NCBI GenBank assembly: GCA_017302835.1
Contig: JAFLCC010000019.1
Span: 1-49,966 of the forward strand
DNA from: Deltaproteobacteria bacterium
GTDB taxonomy: Bacteria > Bdellovibrionota > Bdellovibrionia > Bdellovibrionales > Bdellovibrionaceae
Length of the DNA stretch: 49,966 nt
Direction: 5' to 3'
The notes below the pieces were generated by a model. That model was not told the origin of the DNA and did not search any database. It worked only from the letters and a program-made list of their open reading frames with translations. This document shows positions 1-7,539 of the stretch, one piece after another. A program made the translations under genes and the position numbers. Numbering within the stretch: the stretch's first letter is position 1; each line of letters starts with the position of its first letter.

Positions 1-59
1 TTAAACTTGAAAAAGTAGACATGATTCAACAACTAGAACTTGACTTGTATGCAGCTTAG
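1..59 (+). CDS. 3' end of an unidentified gene (partial)
   Basis: An open frame enters from the left edge and stops at TAG (57-59). The readable tail is KLEKVDMIQQLELDLYAA. It is too short to assign. The frame is the same as that of the DUF1566 fragment that begins just after the stop, so the two could be one broken gene, or this could be the end of an element that truncated the next gene. Confidence 0.3.
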   Translation, partial: KLEKVDMIQQLELDLYAA

Positions 60-728
60 AAAATAAAAATAAAAAATCATTCTGGAGTATTTCTAAAAAG
101 TTTCTACCAGAAACGGGACGCCATCGATAGTACTGGTGGTGCGCCATTTCAGGCCACGCTTATTATCGGATCTGGGGCGAGTGTTTGGACCGTGACCAAT
201 GCTGGTGGCGATTGCACGGGCTCTCCTAGTCCGGGAACTGTGTGCGCTGACGGCACAATTTATGCGGGCCTCAGTCCCGATGCTGGCGGAGTCAAAATGT
301 TTACGACCCGTTGTGACTTTGGCCAATCCTGGGACGGTTCAAATTGCACAGGAGCCCGATCCACCTTGAGTTGGAATAACGGAGTCTATGCTGCAATTAC
401 CACAGGCTATACAAGTTCCTCCACTGGCAAATCAAACACTGCCAGCCTAGCGGCCCTGGTTGGTGGGCCTGCTCCGTATATTGCGGCACAAAACTGTGAA
501 AATCTAAACGTCAACGGCAATACTGACTGGTACTTACCTGCCACTAATGAGCTTCAAGTGCTCTATTCAAACCGAACTGTCATTAGAAATTTTGATGTGA
601 GTGGCGTTCGATACTGGTCATCGACCGAAAATAGTGCCAATATGGCCATGATGGTTTACATGCACACAGGCAGTACTTCGATTACGTCAAAGGATCTCTC
701 CTACTATGTTCGCTGCGTGCGACGGTGA
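60..728 (+). pseudogene. DUF1566 (Lcl C-terminal-like) protein, 5'-truncated fragment
   Basis: The frame is open from 60 to the TGA at 726-728, but no start with a ribosome binding site precedes conserved sequence. GTG at 192 is the first formal start, yet protein-like residues (APFQATLIIGSGASVWTV) continue in frame upstream of it. The C-terminal part has the pattern of DUF1566 domains: a GTVCADGTIYAGLSPD block, TRCDFGQSWDGSNC, then NTDWYLPATNEL and YWSSTE near the end, finishing YYVRCVRR. In this group such domains sit at the end of long secreted fibre-like proteins. The missing N-terminus and the unrelated AT-rich sequence upstream suggest a truncated remnant. Function is unknown; an exposed carbohydrate- or surface-binding role is only a family-level guess. 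Confidence 0.6.
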
Positions 729-1047
729 GCGATGGCATGATTTTTCCAGTTTAAATACGAATCCCAGAAGTCTGGAGCGGGAGCGAACTTTTGTGTTGGA
801 AGTTTGAGAGCCAATACCCATAGAACGATGAAGAAAGTGATAAGTCGCGCAGCCTTCTTTGAAGGCAAAAAGACGTGCAGAAGTATTCTTGGTTCATGCC
901 ACCGGTTTTTTTTGCTTCGGCTATATCTTTTACTTCAAGTTAGCTTGCGCAAGTAAACGCGCCATTCTGATGGCACAACTTTAGCCGAAAAGTAGAAAAC
1001 AAAAAGCAAAGTAAAAATAACTACTACGTTCGTATTGCCAAAAAAAA
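729..1047. other. intergenic stretch without a supportable gene
   Basis: About 320 bases. The minus strand shows a short open stretch around 830-930 interrupted by stops. It could be a decayed partner gene of the XRE remnant next door, but no motif identifies it. No clear promoter or terminator is seen. Confidence 0.4.
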
Positions 1048-1278
1048 TCATGAAGCGACTTCGATTTTCACTTCGGCGCCGGGGTAAAGGGCAGCCAGAA
1101 ATTTAACAAGTCTATCAATCGTAAACTCATCAACATTATAACGAAGGATTTTGCTAATGATGGCTTCTTCTGTGCCGACTTTTTTTGCCAAAGCCTTTTG
1201 AGTGATTTTTGTATTATTCTTGAAAATGACGGACTGATCACAGATGACCCAGTCAGTAATGGTTGGGTCTCTTTGCCA
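1048..1278 (-). pseudogene. XRE/HigA-type helix-turn-helix antitoxin remnant
   Basis: Read on the minus strand, the frame ending at TGA (1048-1050) encodes TQKALAKKVGTEEAIISK, then a recognition-helix-like ILRYNVDEFTIDRLVKFL and a C-terminus ALYPGAEVKIEVAS. This is the order seen in XRE antitoxins of the HigA2/HTH_37 kind. The frame is blocked by TGA (1279-1281) upstream and contains no ATG or plausible start, so the N-terminus is lost or frameshifted. No intact toxin gene is adjacent. Assignment rests on the helix-turn-helix pattern only. Confidence 0.5.
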
Positions 1279-1494
1279 TCAAATCCAAAACAATGGAAAA
1301 TCAAAACAAGAAGACCACCAATTTATAGAAATTAGAGTACAAAAACAGAAGAAAATAAAATATTTTCTTTCAAATTCATAAAATAAGTACCTGAAAATTC
1401 TTGTTGTTTTCAGTAAGTGACGTTTATTGCCCAAGTGTACATTTCTCTACATGCGACAAATTTGAAGTATTACTTTATATTATTGAATCTAAGG

Positions 1495-1546
1495 TACCGT
1501 TGGTTGGAAACCATGGGAAATAAATCCCAACCACTTTGCAACGGTA
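1495..1546 (+). promoter_or_regulatory. folded leader upstream of the 132-aa secreted protein
   Basis: An 8-bp outer stem TACCGTTG (1495-1502) pairs with CAACGGTA (1539-1546). Directly inside it GTTGG (1503-1507) pairs with CCAAC (1527-1531), leaving a loop with CCATGGG. The structure ends 16 bases before the Shine-Dalgarno AAAGGAG of the next gene, so it lies in its probable 5' UTR. It matches no riboswitch class I can recognise and has no U-tract, so a terminator is unlikely. Confidence 0.45.
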
Positions 1547-1576
1547 ATTTAATAACAACAAAAGGAGAGAAAAACA

Positions 1577-1975
1577 ATGAAAGCAGTTTTTTTATTAACA
1601 ATATTATTGTCAGCAATGTCGTATGCACAAGGTAAACAATTTAAAGCTATGTGCGAATTTGTTAATGCAGATAATACAACCGCTACCTTTTTCGTAGCAT
1701 TTAATGACGTCTCTGAACTGAAGGCAACTTCTTTAGTAATAAAAGGTAAAGAAATGATTAGAAGTGTGCCTGTTAACGTATATTGGAACCATAGGGATGG
1801 ATATGTTATACAACTAATTGGTATGCCTAGTGGTAGTGATATAACTGAAATGTTAGTTCAATTAGATACATTCAAAATCTACAAAAATGGTTCAAAGACA
1901 CCAACAAATAAAGGAGTTGATTGTAATTTTGAAGAAATTAAATCTAGTTCTGGTGGACAATCTTTCAATTTTTAG
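1577..1975 (+). CDS. small secreted protein of unknown function
   Basis: 132 aa starting at ATG 1577, preceded by a good Shine-Dalgarno (AAAGGAGAG). It begins with a typical signal peptide, MKAVFLLTILLSAMSYAQG, with likely cleavage after SYA. The mature part of about 115 residues has two cysteines (CEF near the start, DCNF near the end) that could form a disulfide, and otherwise beta-rich composition. I do not recognise a family. It stands alone, behind the folded leader at 1495-1546, with no co-directional partner. A periplasmic or secreted location is inferred from the signal peptide. Confidence 0.7.
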   Translation: MKAVFLLTILLSAMSYAQGKQFKAMCEFVNADNTTATFFVAFNDVSELKATSLVIKGKEMIRSVPVNVYWNHRDGYVIQLIGMPSGSDITEMLVQLDTFKIYKNGSKTPTNKGVDCNFEEIKSSSGGQSFNF

Positions 1976-1978
1976 GAA

Positions 1979-2384
1979 CTAATAATAACAGTAGTTCCAA
2001 GGAAGAAAAATTAAAGCTAACTAATTATCTTTCTGAAAAAAACGTGACTAAAATTACTTTTGCCATGAGTTATTTCAGAATTGCCATAATTGGTTCATTA
2101 ATCACAAAATATTGCGATCTTCGCAGCCTGCTTTTTTTAAAGAATCAATTTGAAGATCAAGACTCTGCGCTAGTGTTGAGATTCTGGCGTAGCCGATAAA
2201 CATAAAACTCCCGTGGCTATCAGCCAAAGAGTTTTAAAAAGGTAACCATAGAGCAATTAGCAATTCTTGCAGATAGGGGTTATAGGACGGGTTTTGAGAC
2301 TAGTAAATCCCCATAACATAAAGGAATATGTTACGAGGTTTTGACTTTTTAAAAGCTCCACAAACGCGCATTTATGACAAGAGC
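1979..2384. other. intergenic stretch, no supportable gene
   Basis: About 400 bases between the secreted protein and the toxin-antitoxin promoter. Only short frames occur (for example a 44-codon plus-strand frame from ATG 2066 with no ribosome binding site). Several short GTTTTGAC/GTTTTGAG-like strings around 2290-2345 hint at decayed mobile DNA, but nothing is assignable. Confidence 0.35.
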
Positions 2385-2414
2385 TTGACTTATTAAAGTA
2401 CCATAAGTATACTT
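2385..2414 (+). promoter_or_regulatory. promoter and palindromic operator of the toxin-antitoxin operon
   Basis: TTGACT (2385-2390) and TATACT (2408-2413) are separated by exactly 17 bases, a near-consensus sigma-70 promoter. The -10 box lies inside the perfect 10-bp palindrome AAGTATACTT (2405-2414). An operator over the -10 fits the usual autoregulation of type II toxin-antitoxin operons by the antitoxin. Confidence 0.7.
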
Positions 2415-2433
2415 GTTATAGTTGGAGGTTGGC

Positions 2434-2658
2434 ATGTCTCAATTAAATTTCTACGTTCCTGATGAAATTGAAGAACAAATTAAAAAAGCTGCAAAAAAAG
2501 AGGGGAAATCTATCTCTGCCTTCTTATCTGAGCTTGTTAAAGCTAAATTTAAACCAAAAACTTGGTCCGATAGTTTTTTTTCTGAGCTCGCTGGCGGTTG
2601 GGATGGCGATGCCCCAGAAATAGATCGACCTAAACCACAAGGGCGCGACAACTTATGA
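2434..2658 (+). CDS. ribbon-helix-helix antitoxin (VapB-type partner)
   Basis: 74 aa from ATG 2434, with GGAGG at 2424-2428 as Shine-Dalgarno; an upstream TTG at 2422 is a less likely start because it lies on that site. The N-terminal segment SQLNFYVPDEIEEQIKKAAKKEGKSISAFLSELVKAKF is a classic MetJ/Arc/CopG ribbon-helix-helix: a short beta strand then two helices. The acidic and proline-rich tail (WDGDAPEIDRPKPQGRD) is the kind that wraps the toxin. The TGA overlaps the ATG of the toxin gene by 4 bases, so the two are translationally coupled. It should bind its own promoter palindrome. Confidence 0.85.
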   Translation: MSQLNFYVPDEIEEQIKKAAKKEGKSISAFLSELVKAKFKPKTWSDSFFSELAGGWDGDAPEIDRPKPQGRDNL

Positions 2659-3050
2659 AATATCTGTTGGATACAAATATTTGTATCGCCTTATTAAAGA
2701 ACTCCGATTTAACAATAGTTAAAAAACTTAAATCGCTAACTCCTGACCAAGTTGTTATTTGTAGTATTGTTAAAGCAGAGCTCCTTTATGGAGCTCGAAA
2801 AAGCCAATCTGTTGAGAAAAACCTATCCCTATTGTCTAAATTTTTTAACCAACTTGAAAGCCTTCCATTTGATGACTCTGCAACTGATTATTACGGAACA
2901 CAAAGATCCATTCTGGAAAAAGCTGGCACAACGATTGGCAATGCCGACCTTCTAATTGCAGGCATTGCCTTAGCTCACGATCTTACCGTTGTGACCAGAA
3001 ATCAAAATGAATTCATTCGAGTTCAAAACCTAAGGGTCGAAGTTTGGTAG
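2655..3050 (+). CDS. vapC: VapC-type PIN-domain ribonuclease toxin
   Basis: 131 aa, the usual VapC length. The acidic PIN residues are visible: Asp6 in MKYLLDTNICIALL, the Glu in KAELLYGAR (about residue 41), and the Asp in GNADLLIAGIAL (about 98), ending with TVVTRNQNEFIRV. These coordinate Mg2+ for cleavage of RNA, in well-studied members tRNA or rRNA. The gene overlaps the antitoxin by ATGA. All catalytic positions are present, so the toxin looks intact. The next gene downstream is convergent. Confidence 0.92.
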   Translation: MKYLLDTNICIALLKNSDLTIVKKLKSLTPDQVVICSIVKAELLYGARKSQSVEKNLSLLSKFFNQLESLPFDDSATDYYGTQRSILEKAGTTIGNADLLIAGIALAHDLTVVTRNQNEFIRVQNLRVEVW

Positions 3051-3064
3051 CGACTGAAATCTCT

Positions 3065-4855
3065 TTAGGCTGCCTTATTGTCCGAACCCGTTTTTTCCGA
3101 AGCTATGAAATGTGGTAAATGGATCACAAATCTTGTGTGGTGAAAATTCTCGACATAAATTTCACCTAAATGGGTCTCGATGATTTGTTTTGCCATCATC
3201 AGTCCCAAACCTGTTCCCTTTCCTAGTTCTTTGGTGGTCAGACCTACTTTAAAAAGAGTTTGTCGGATTTTATCAGGAATGCCTTTGCCACTATCAGTAA
3301 TTGAAATCTCTATCGTTTGGTTGACATCTTTTACCTGAACATGAATCCATTTTTCATCTAGATTCTCAATGGCATCGACAGCATTAGAGATTAAATTAAC
3401 CAAAACCTGAGAAAGCTGAGTTGGATTTCCGTTGGTGTGTAAATTTTTATCTAGACTTTCTAATTGAAAGGTGACCCCCTTCTGCTTTACCTTTAACTCA
3501 ACAAAGAAATAACTTTCTTCTATTAACTGAAACACATTTATTTTTTGAAAATCGGTAGGGCTACTTTTTCTGGCTAATGTTTTGATACTGGCCACGATTT
3601 TTTCGACGCGATTGACTGATTTTTTTACTTTGTCCATTGTTTTCAAAAAGTCTTCTCTTTGAAATTGAAACTGAAGATCTTGGTAAGATTTAATGAGCCT
3701 ATCTACATGAAAAACGATAATAGTTAAGGGGTTTGAAATATCGTGAGCAATATCAGCAGATACCGCTCCAATTGTAGCCAATTGAAATTGATTTTTTGCT
3801 ACTCTCAAATTTTCAATCATGATGTTGAACTCATCCTGTAATTGTTTGAATTCATCCACTCGCGAGAGTTCTAAGTTATGTTCCAAATCACCCCGGCTCA
3901 CTCTTGAGAACATATTTTTCAATATTTCAATGGGTTGTAATAACGATTTTGCTTGCTTTGCCATGAGGACAGATAAAACACCAAATAGAAACACACTAAG
4001 TGTCATTAAAAATAACCATAAATAAGATCTAAGGTCTCTAATTTTTTCATCGAATTTAATTTCGAATTTAGTGACTAACTCGTTTGATTTGTTTTCAATT
4101 TCTAAGGCTTGAATTTGGAGAAGTTTTCGGTCGTTTAAGAGTTTAAAATATAAAGTCATAGAGTTGGAATAGTTGTCAAGGAGTGTGAGTTCTCGATGGC
4201 CAATTCGCCTGTCTTGACTCATATTATCTTTGAGCTGATAAATGACTTTATATATTCTATCAATATACTGATCTTCTTGGCGGGCTAGGAAGTCTTTTTC
4301 ATGTCTTCGCAATTGCAAATATTGAATTAAATAGAGATCTTTATTTTTCCCTTCCAGTTTGTTTATATAAGATTCTAGTTCATGAATGCTGGACCTCCAG
4401 CTTCCTTCAAGTCCCCAATCTTTATAACCAAGCTTAAAAAAAATCTCCCAAATTTTATTTAGCGTCTGATAGTAGTCATCTTCAATTTTTCTAAACTCAA
4501 TAATTTCTTTCTGAAAATCAATGGATACCTGATCAAAGAGAATCTCTTGATTTCTCATGATTTCAAAATGTGATTGTCGAACTTTATCTAGGTAGAGGGA
4601 TTTTCCAGATTGAAAAAATTTTTCATTATGAACTTCGCTAGCAAGAAATTCTCTGCCATTTATTTTTTGATTCATAAATCCGTCGCGAATATGTTCGAAA
4701 GACTCATTCATGTTTCTAAGTTGATTTTCTACACGAAGAAGCATCAAAAACACCAAGGTGAAGATGATCAAACCCACAAGTTGTACGAAAGCAAATCGAA
4801 AAACAATCTCATTGTAGAAACTTTTCTTATATTTTGTAAAATAAGAATTAATCAT
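3065..4855 (-). CDS. membrane sensor histidine kinase (HAMP-HisKA-HATPase)
   Basis: Start chosen at ATG 4853-4855 because TGGAGAAGAA lies just upstream; a TTG 33 bases earlier is open but weaker. The product is 596 aa. A first membrane helix covers about residues 21-40, followed by about 240 mostly helical, highly charged sensor residues, a second helix (LWLFLMTLSVFLFGVLSVLM), a HAMP linker, then the H-box ADIAHDISNPLTII with phosphoacceptor His near residue 370, the N-box QVLVNLISNAVDAI, and G-boxes DSGKGIPD and GKGTGLGLMMAKQII. The H-box spelling and spacing are those of HisKA kinases of the NtrB/ZraS kind. No response regulator gene is adjacent, so this is an orphan kinase. Its input is unknown; the long helical periplasmic domain resembles four-helix-bundle chemosensors. 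Confidence 0.93.
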   Translation of the reverse strand: MINSYFTKYKKSFYNEIVFRFAFVQLVGLIIFTLVFLMLLRVENQLRNMNESFEHIRDGFMNQKINGREFLASEVHNEKFFQSGKSLYLDKVRQSHFEIMRNQEILFDQVSIDFQKEIIEFRKIEDDYYQTLNKIWEIFFKLGYKDWGLEGSWRSSIHELESYINKLEGKNKDLYLIQYLQLRRHEKDFLARQEDQYIDRIYKVIYQLKDNMSQDRRIGHRELTLLDNYSNSMTLYFKLLNDRKLLQIQALEIENKSNELVTKFEIKFDEKIRDLRSYLWLFLMTLSVFLFGVLSVLMAKQAKSLLQPIEILKNMFSRVSRGDLEHNLELSRVDEFKQLQDEFNIMIENLRVAKNQFQLATIGAVSADIAHDISNPLTIIVFHVDRLIKSYQDLQFQFQREDFLKTMDKVKKSVNRVEKIVASIKTLARKSSPTDFQKINVFQLIEESYFFVELKVKQKGVTFQLESLDKNLHTNGNPTQLSQVLVNLISNAVDAIENLDEKWIHVQVKDVNQTIEISITDSGKGIPDKIRQTLFKVGLTTKELGKGTGLGLMMAKQIIETHLGEIYVENFHHTRFVIHLPHFIASEKTGSDNKAA

Positions 4856-5019
4856 TTCTTCTCCAAAAATAGGATCGGTCAATTGCAAGAGAACTTAACT
4901 AGACGAAGGCCTCATCTAGACAATCAACAAAGTGCTCAGTAAATTTTTGACTCTCTAGAGATCGGCATTAGTATAATGAAGATACAGGTCCTAAATCTAA
5001 ATTATTTTTGGGGTTAGTC

Positions 5020-6204
5020 ATGAATTCAGCTGGGGAAGATGGAAAAACAAAAGCAATCAAAGCTGCGAAGGCTTTTGAATTCTATGTTCGCGCGGTTTGG
5101 CCTTTCCATCGCTATTTTGCCCTCAATAAAATCAACAAAAGATGTCAGAGATGTGCGGCTTCCGAAAGAATGATTCCCTTGGATAGCTCGGGGCTTTGTA
5201 AAAAATGTCTTGATTTTTCAAAGTCCTCAGATCGAGAGTCCGTAACGGTAACAAGCTCTAGAAAATCCAAGGAATTACAGGACAAAACACTTTTTCAGGA
5301 GTTATTAAGGACCTATCAAGGGGCTGGAAAAGGACAGTATGATGCCCTTGTGATGTACAGTGGGGGTAAGGATAGTTCTTATTTGATTCGAAGGATTCAA
5401 GAGGAATTCCCACAATTAAGAGTGTTAGCCTTTACCGTTGATAATGGTTTTATGAGTCCTGTGGCCAAGGAAAATATCGAGTTTTTGATTCCTAAATTAA
5501 AAGTGGATCATCTTTTTCTTAAGCCAAAAAAAGAATTATATATCAAGCTGTTTAAATATGCTCTGACTCATCTTAATGAAGAGGGAAGTTATGGGACAGT
5601 GGATTTCAGTGATGGGGAGCTGATGTTGGATTTGGCCCGAAATATAGCGGCAGAAAAAGGGATACCCTTGATTCTTTGTGGATACTCCAAATACCAAGTA
5701 CAAAATGGCTTAAAATTGCAGAATTTTGAGTCCCCCCGTGAACGTGAATTCTCTGATCGCACTGAAACCGCGAAAATTCCTTTAAAGAATATTTTTAACC
5801 CAGAAGAGTTGAAATATAGGTGGCAGGGTTCGCTGTGGCCAAAGGCAAGTGTGGCTCGATTGCTGTTTCCCCTTTATTGTTGGGATTTGGAAGAAGCAGA
5901 AATTTTAGCTAAGGTTCAAGAGTGGGGACTGACCAGTCCCAAAAATTACAGTCCCATTGTAACGAACCATCAGCTGATACCCCTGTGTGGGGTGGTGGAT
6001 GTTCATCAGAATGGGTACAGCAGTTTTGAAAATGAGTTTTGCCGCATGATCAGAGAAGGAAAAGCGGATAAAGACCACTGGCAAAAAGTATTTGAATTTT
6101 TAGAATACACTTCTAAAACAGGCTTATTTGTAAGATCCACAGTTTTGGAATCTTTACAACAATTAGGGCTATCTATAGAAGATGTAGGAATTAAATTTTC
6201 CTAG
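5020..6204 (+). CDS. PP-loop ATPase, N-acetyl sugar amidotransferase-like (WbpG/PseA family)
   Basis: 394 aa from ATG 5020 (TTG at 5008 is open but the GGGG Shine-Dalgarno suits the ATG). Two CxxC pairs (RCQRCAAS and GLCKKCLD, about residues 42-63) frame a segment ending in a DSSGLC turn, as in WbpG/PseA amidotransferases. The PP-loop MYSGGKDSSY lies near residue 112-121. Family members use ATP to activate a substrate for amidation in surface-sugar synthesis, and normally work with glutaminase and cyclase partners (HisH/HisF-like), which are absent here. The neighbours are a membrane protein and tatA, not sugar genes, so the exact substrate is unknown. A tRNA- or sulfur-transfer role cannot be excluded for a PP-loop enzyme. 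Confidence 0.75.
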   Translation: MNSAGEDGKTKAIKAAKAFEFYVRAVWPFHRYFALNKINKRCQRCAASERMIPLDSSGLCKKCLDFSKSSDRESVTVTSSRKSKELQDKTLFQELLRTYQGAGKGQYDALVMYSGGKDSSYLIRRIQEEFPQLRVLAFTVDNGFMSPVAKENIEFLIPKLKVDHLFLKPKKELYIKLFKYALTHLNEEGSYGTVDFSDGELMLDLARNIAAEKGIPLILCGYSKYQVQNGLKLQNFESPREREFSDRTETAKIPLKNIFNPEELKYRWQGSLWPKASVARLLFPLYCWDLEEAEILAKVQEWGLTSPKNYSPIVTNHQLIPLCGVVDVHQNGYSSFENEFCRMIREGKADKDHWQKVFEFLEYTSKTGLFVRSTVLESLQQLGLSIEDVGIKFS

Positions 6205-6217
6205 AGATCGAGGGCTT

Positions 6218-7321
6218 ATGGATCAAAATGAAATTAAAATCAAAAAAGGAACGGTTCTGATTTACCGTATCTTTGATATTGCTGAAGAGATTAATATATC
6301 ACAGGTGGAGGCTATTCTTCGTGATAATCGAGGCCCCGATAGATTCAAAGTTCCTAAGTACATTGATCGTGCTATTGAAATGAAAAAACCTCCTATTACT
6401 TTTGGATTAGGCGATGAAACGATATGGATTCAAGGAAAGAGCTTAAAGGCGGAGGTCTTGGTTAAATTGAGGGACTTTGGCGTGCTCTCCATGATTTATC
6501 AAATTCACATAGAGCCTTCGACAACTTGGAAGCAGCTGATTGATCTGGCTGTCGGTTTAGAAGAAGGTTCAGAAATTGACAATTTAGCCAAGCAGCAGGC
6601 AAAAGAAATTACCAATGCTATCAGCAATACCTTAAAAAAGGAAAGTCACTGGAGTGGTTTTGAAGATTATATTGTTTACTTTATTGAAGAGTTTGAAAAT
6701 AATTTAACAGTAAAAGAATTTTTAGAAAAAGCGGATTTTCCTTCTTTGATAAGTGCTGAAAATCAAGTCAAACTTTCTGAGTCCACTAAAAATTCCCTCG
6801 CCGATTCTATTTATCAGTACAGTGAAAATGATGTCACCATCGTAGAGTGGAATTCCGCCCTGGTGATAGAGCCTGGAGGATCCAGAGATATTCCAGATAT
6901 TTTAGAATTTTCTGTTACGCATCTGATGGAGATGCGCTATTATGATGATTTATTAGATTTAAAGCTGAGTGTTTTGTATGAAGATATTGAAAAAAAAAGA
7001 AGTTCCATTTGGACACCTAAATATGATCGAGTTTATGAAGAAGCGAGTTCAAGGTATATCGAGTTTATTGAGTTTTTAGAGAGAGTGGAAAATTCACTAA
7101 AAGTGGTTGGGGATTTTTATCTTGCCACCATTTATAGAGGGGCAACGAATCAGTTTCGTCTAAAAGATTGGCAAAATAGCGTGACTCGAAAAATGAACAT
7201 TCTGGCTCAAGTGAGTAATCTCTTGCAGGGTGAAATGAATATGCGTCGGAGTCATCTCTTGGAAATCATTATTATCTTTTTGATTACCTATGAAATTGTC
7301 ATGGCAATTTGGAAAAAGTAG
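6218..7321 (+). CDS. RMD1/DUF155-like protein with C-terminal membrane anchor
   Basis: 367 aa, starting 13 bases after the PP-loop gene with GAGG spaced before ATG. The last 20 residues form a single membrane helix (LLEIIIIFLITYEIVMAIWKK) after a conserved-looking coiled region (NSVTRKMNILAQVSNLLQGEMNMRRSHLLE). That arrangement, with a long soluble N-terminal part and an R-R-S/H-LEWIII-type end, is the pattern of the RMD1/Sif2 (DUF155) family, known from yeast mitochondria and some bacteria. Its molecular role is poorly known. It is probably cotranscribed with the PP-loop gene and tatA. The family assignment rests on the C-terminal pattern and is moderately certain. Confidence 0.6.
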   Translation: MDQNEIKIKKGTVLIYRIFDIAEEINISQVEAILRDNRGPDRFKVPKYIDRAIEMKKPPITFGLGDETIWIQGKSLKAEVLVKLRDFGVLSMIYQIHIEPSTTWKQLIDLAVGLEEGSEIDNLAKQQAKEITNAISNTLKKESHWSGFEDYIVYFIEEFENNLTVKEFLEKADFPSLISAENQVKLSESTKNSLADSIYQYSENDVTIVEWNSALVIEPGGSRDIPDILEFSVTHLMEMRYYDDLLDLKLSVLYEDIEKKRSSIWTPKYDRVYEEASSRYIEFIEFLERVENSLKVVGDFYLATIYRGATNQFRLKDWQNSVTRKMNILAQVSNLLQGEMNMRRSHLLEIIIIFLITYEIVMAIWKK

Positions 7322-7335
7322 AGGTAGGATGAACC

Positions 7336-7512
7336 ATGGGCGCATTTAGTTTAACTCATTTATTAATTTTGGCGGTGGTTCTTCTCATTTTTTTAAAACC
7401 AAAAAGACTGAAAGATCTGGGAAGTTCTGTGGGAAAATCAATTAAAAACTTCAAACAAGCTAAAGATGAAATTGAAGTTGAAGTTATTTCTGAAGAAAAT
7501 AAGAAGACCTAG
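7336..7512 (+). CDS. tatA: TatA/E twin-arginine translocase pore subunit
   Basis: 58 aa from ATG 7336, with GAGG (7321-7324) upstream. It has the TatA plan: a short N-terminal membrane helix (SLTHLLILAVVLLIFL), the hinge KPKRLKDLG corresponding to FGPKKLPELG, an amphipathic helix SSVGKSIKNFKQAKDEI, and an acidic, lysine-rich tail. TatA oligomers form the passage for folded twin-arginine proteins in the inner membrane. The gene ends 30 bases before thrA. tatB and tatC are not in the window. The DUF1501-like protein at 45596 begins with an RRDF motif that could be a client. Hinge Phe-Gly is replaced, which is a minor deviation. Confidence 0.85.
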   Translation: MGAFSLTHLLILAVVLLIFLKPKRLKDLGSSVGKSIKNFKQAKDEIEVEVISEENKKT

Positions 7513-7539
7513 TTCGCTGAGAATGAATGAAATATAAAC

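Noticed and set aside
1417-1635. A 72-aa plus-strand frame across the folded leader
   Set aside because: It has no ribosome site, overlaps the start of the well-supported secreted protein, and shows no family pattern.
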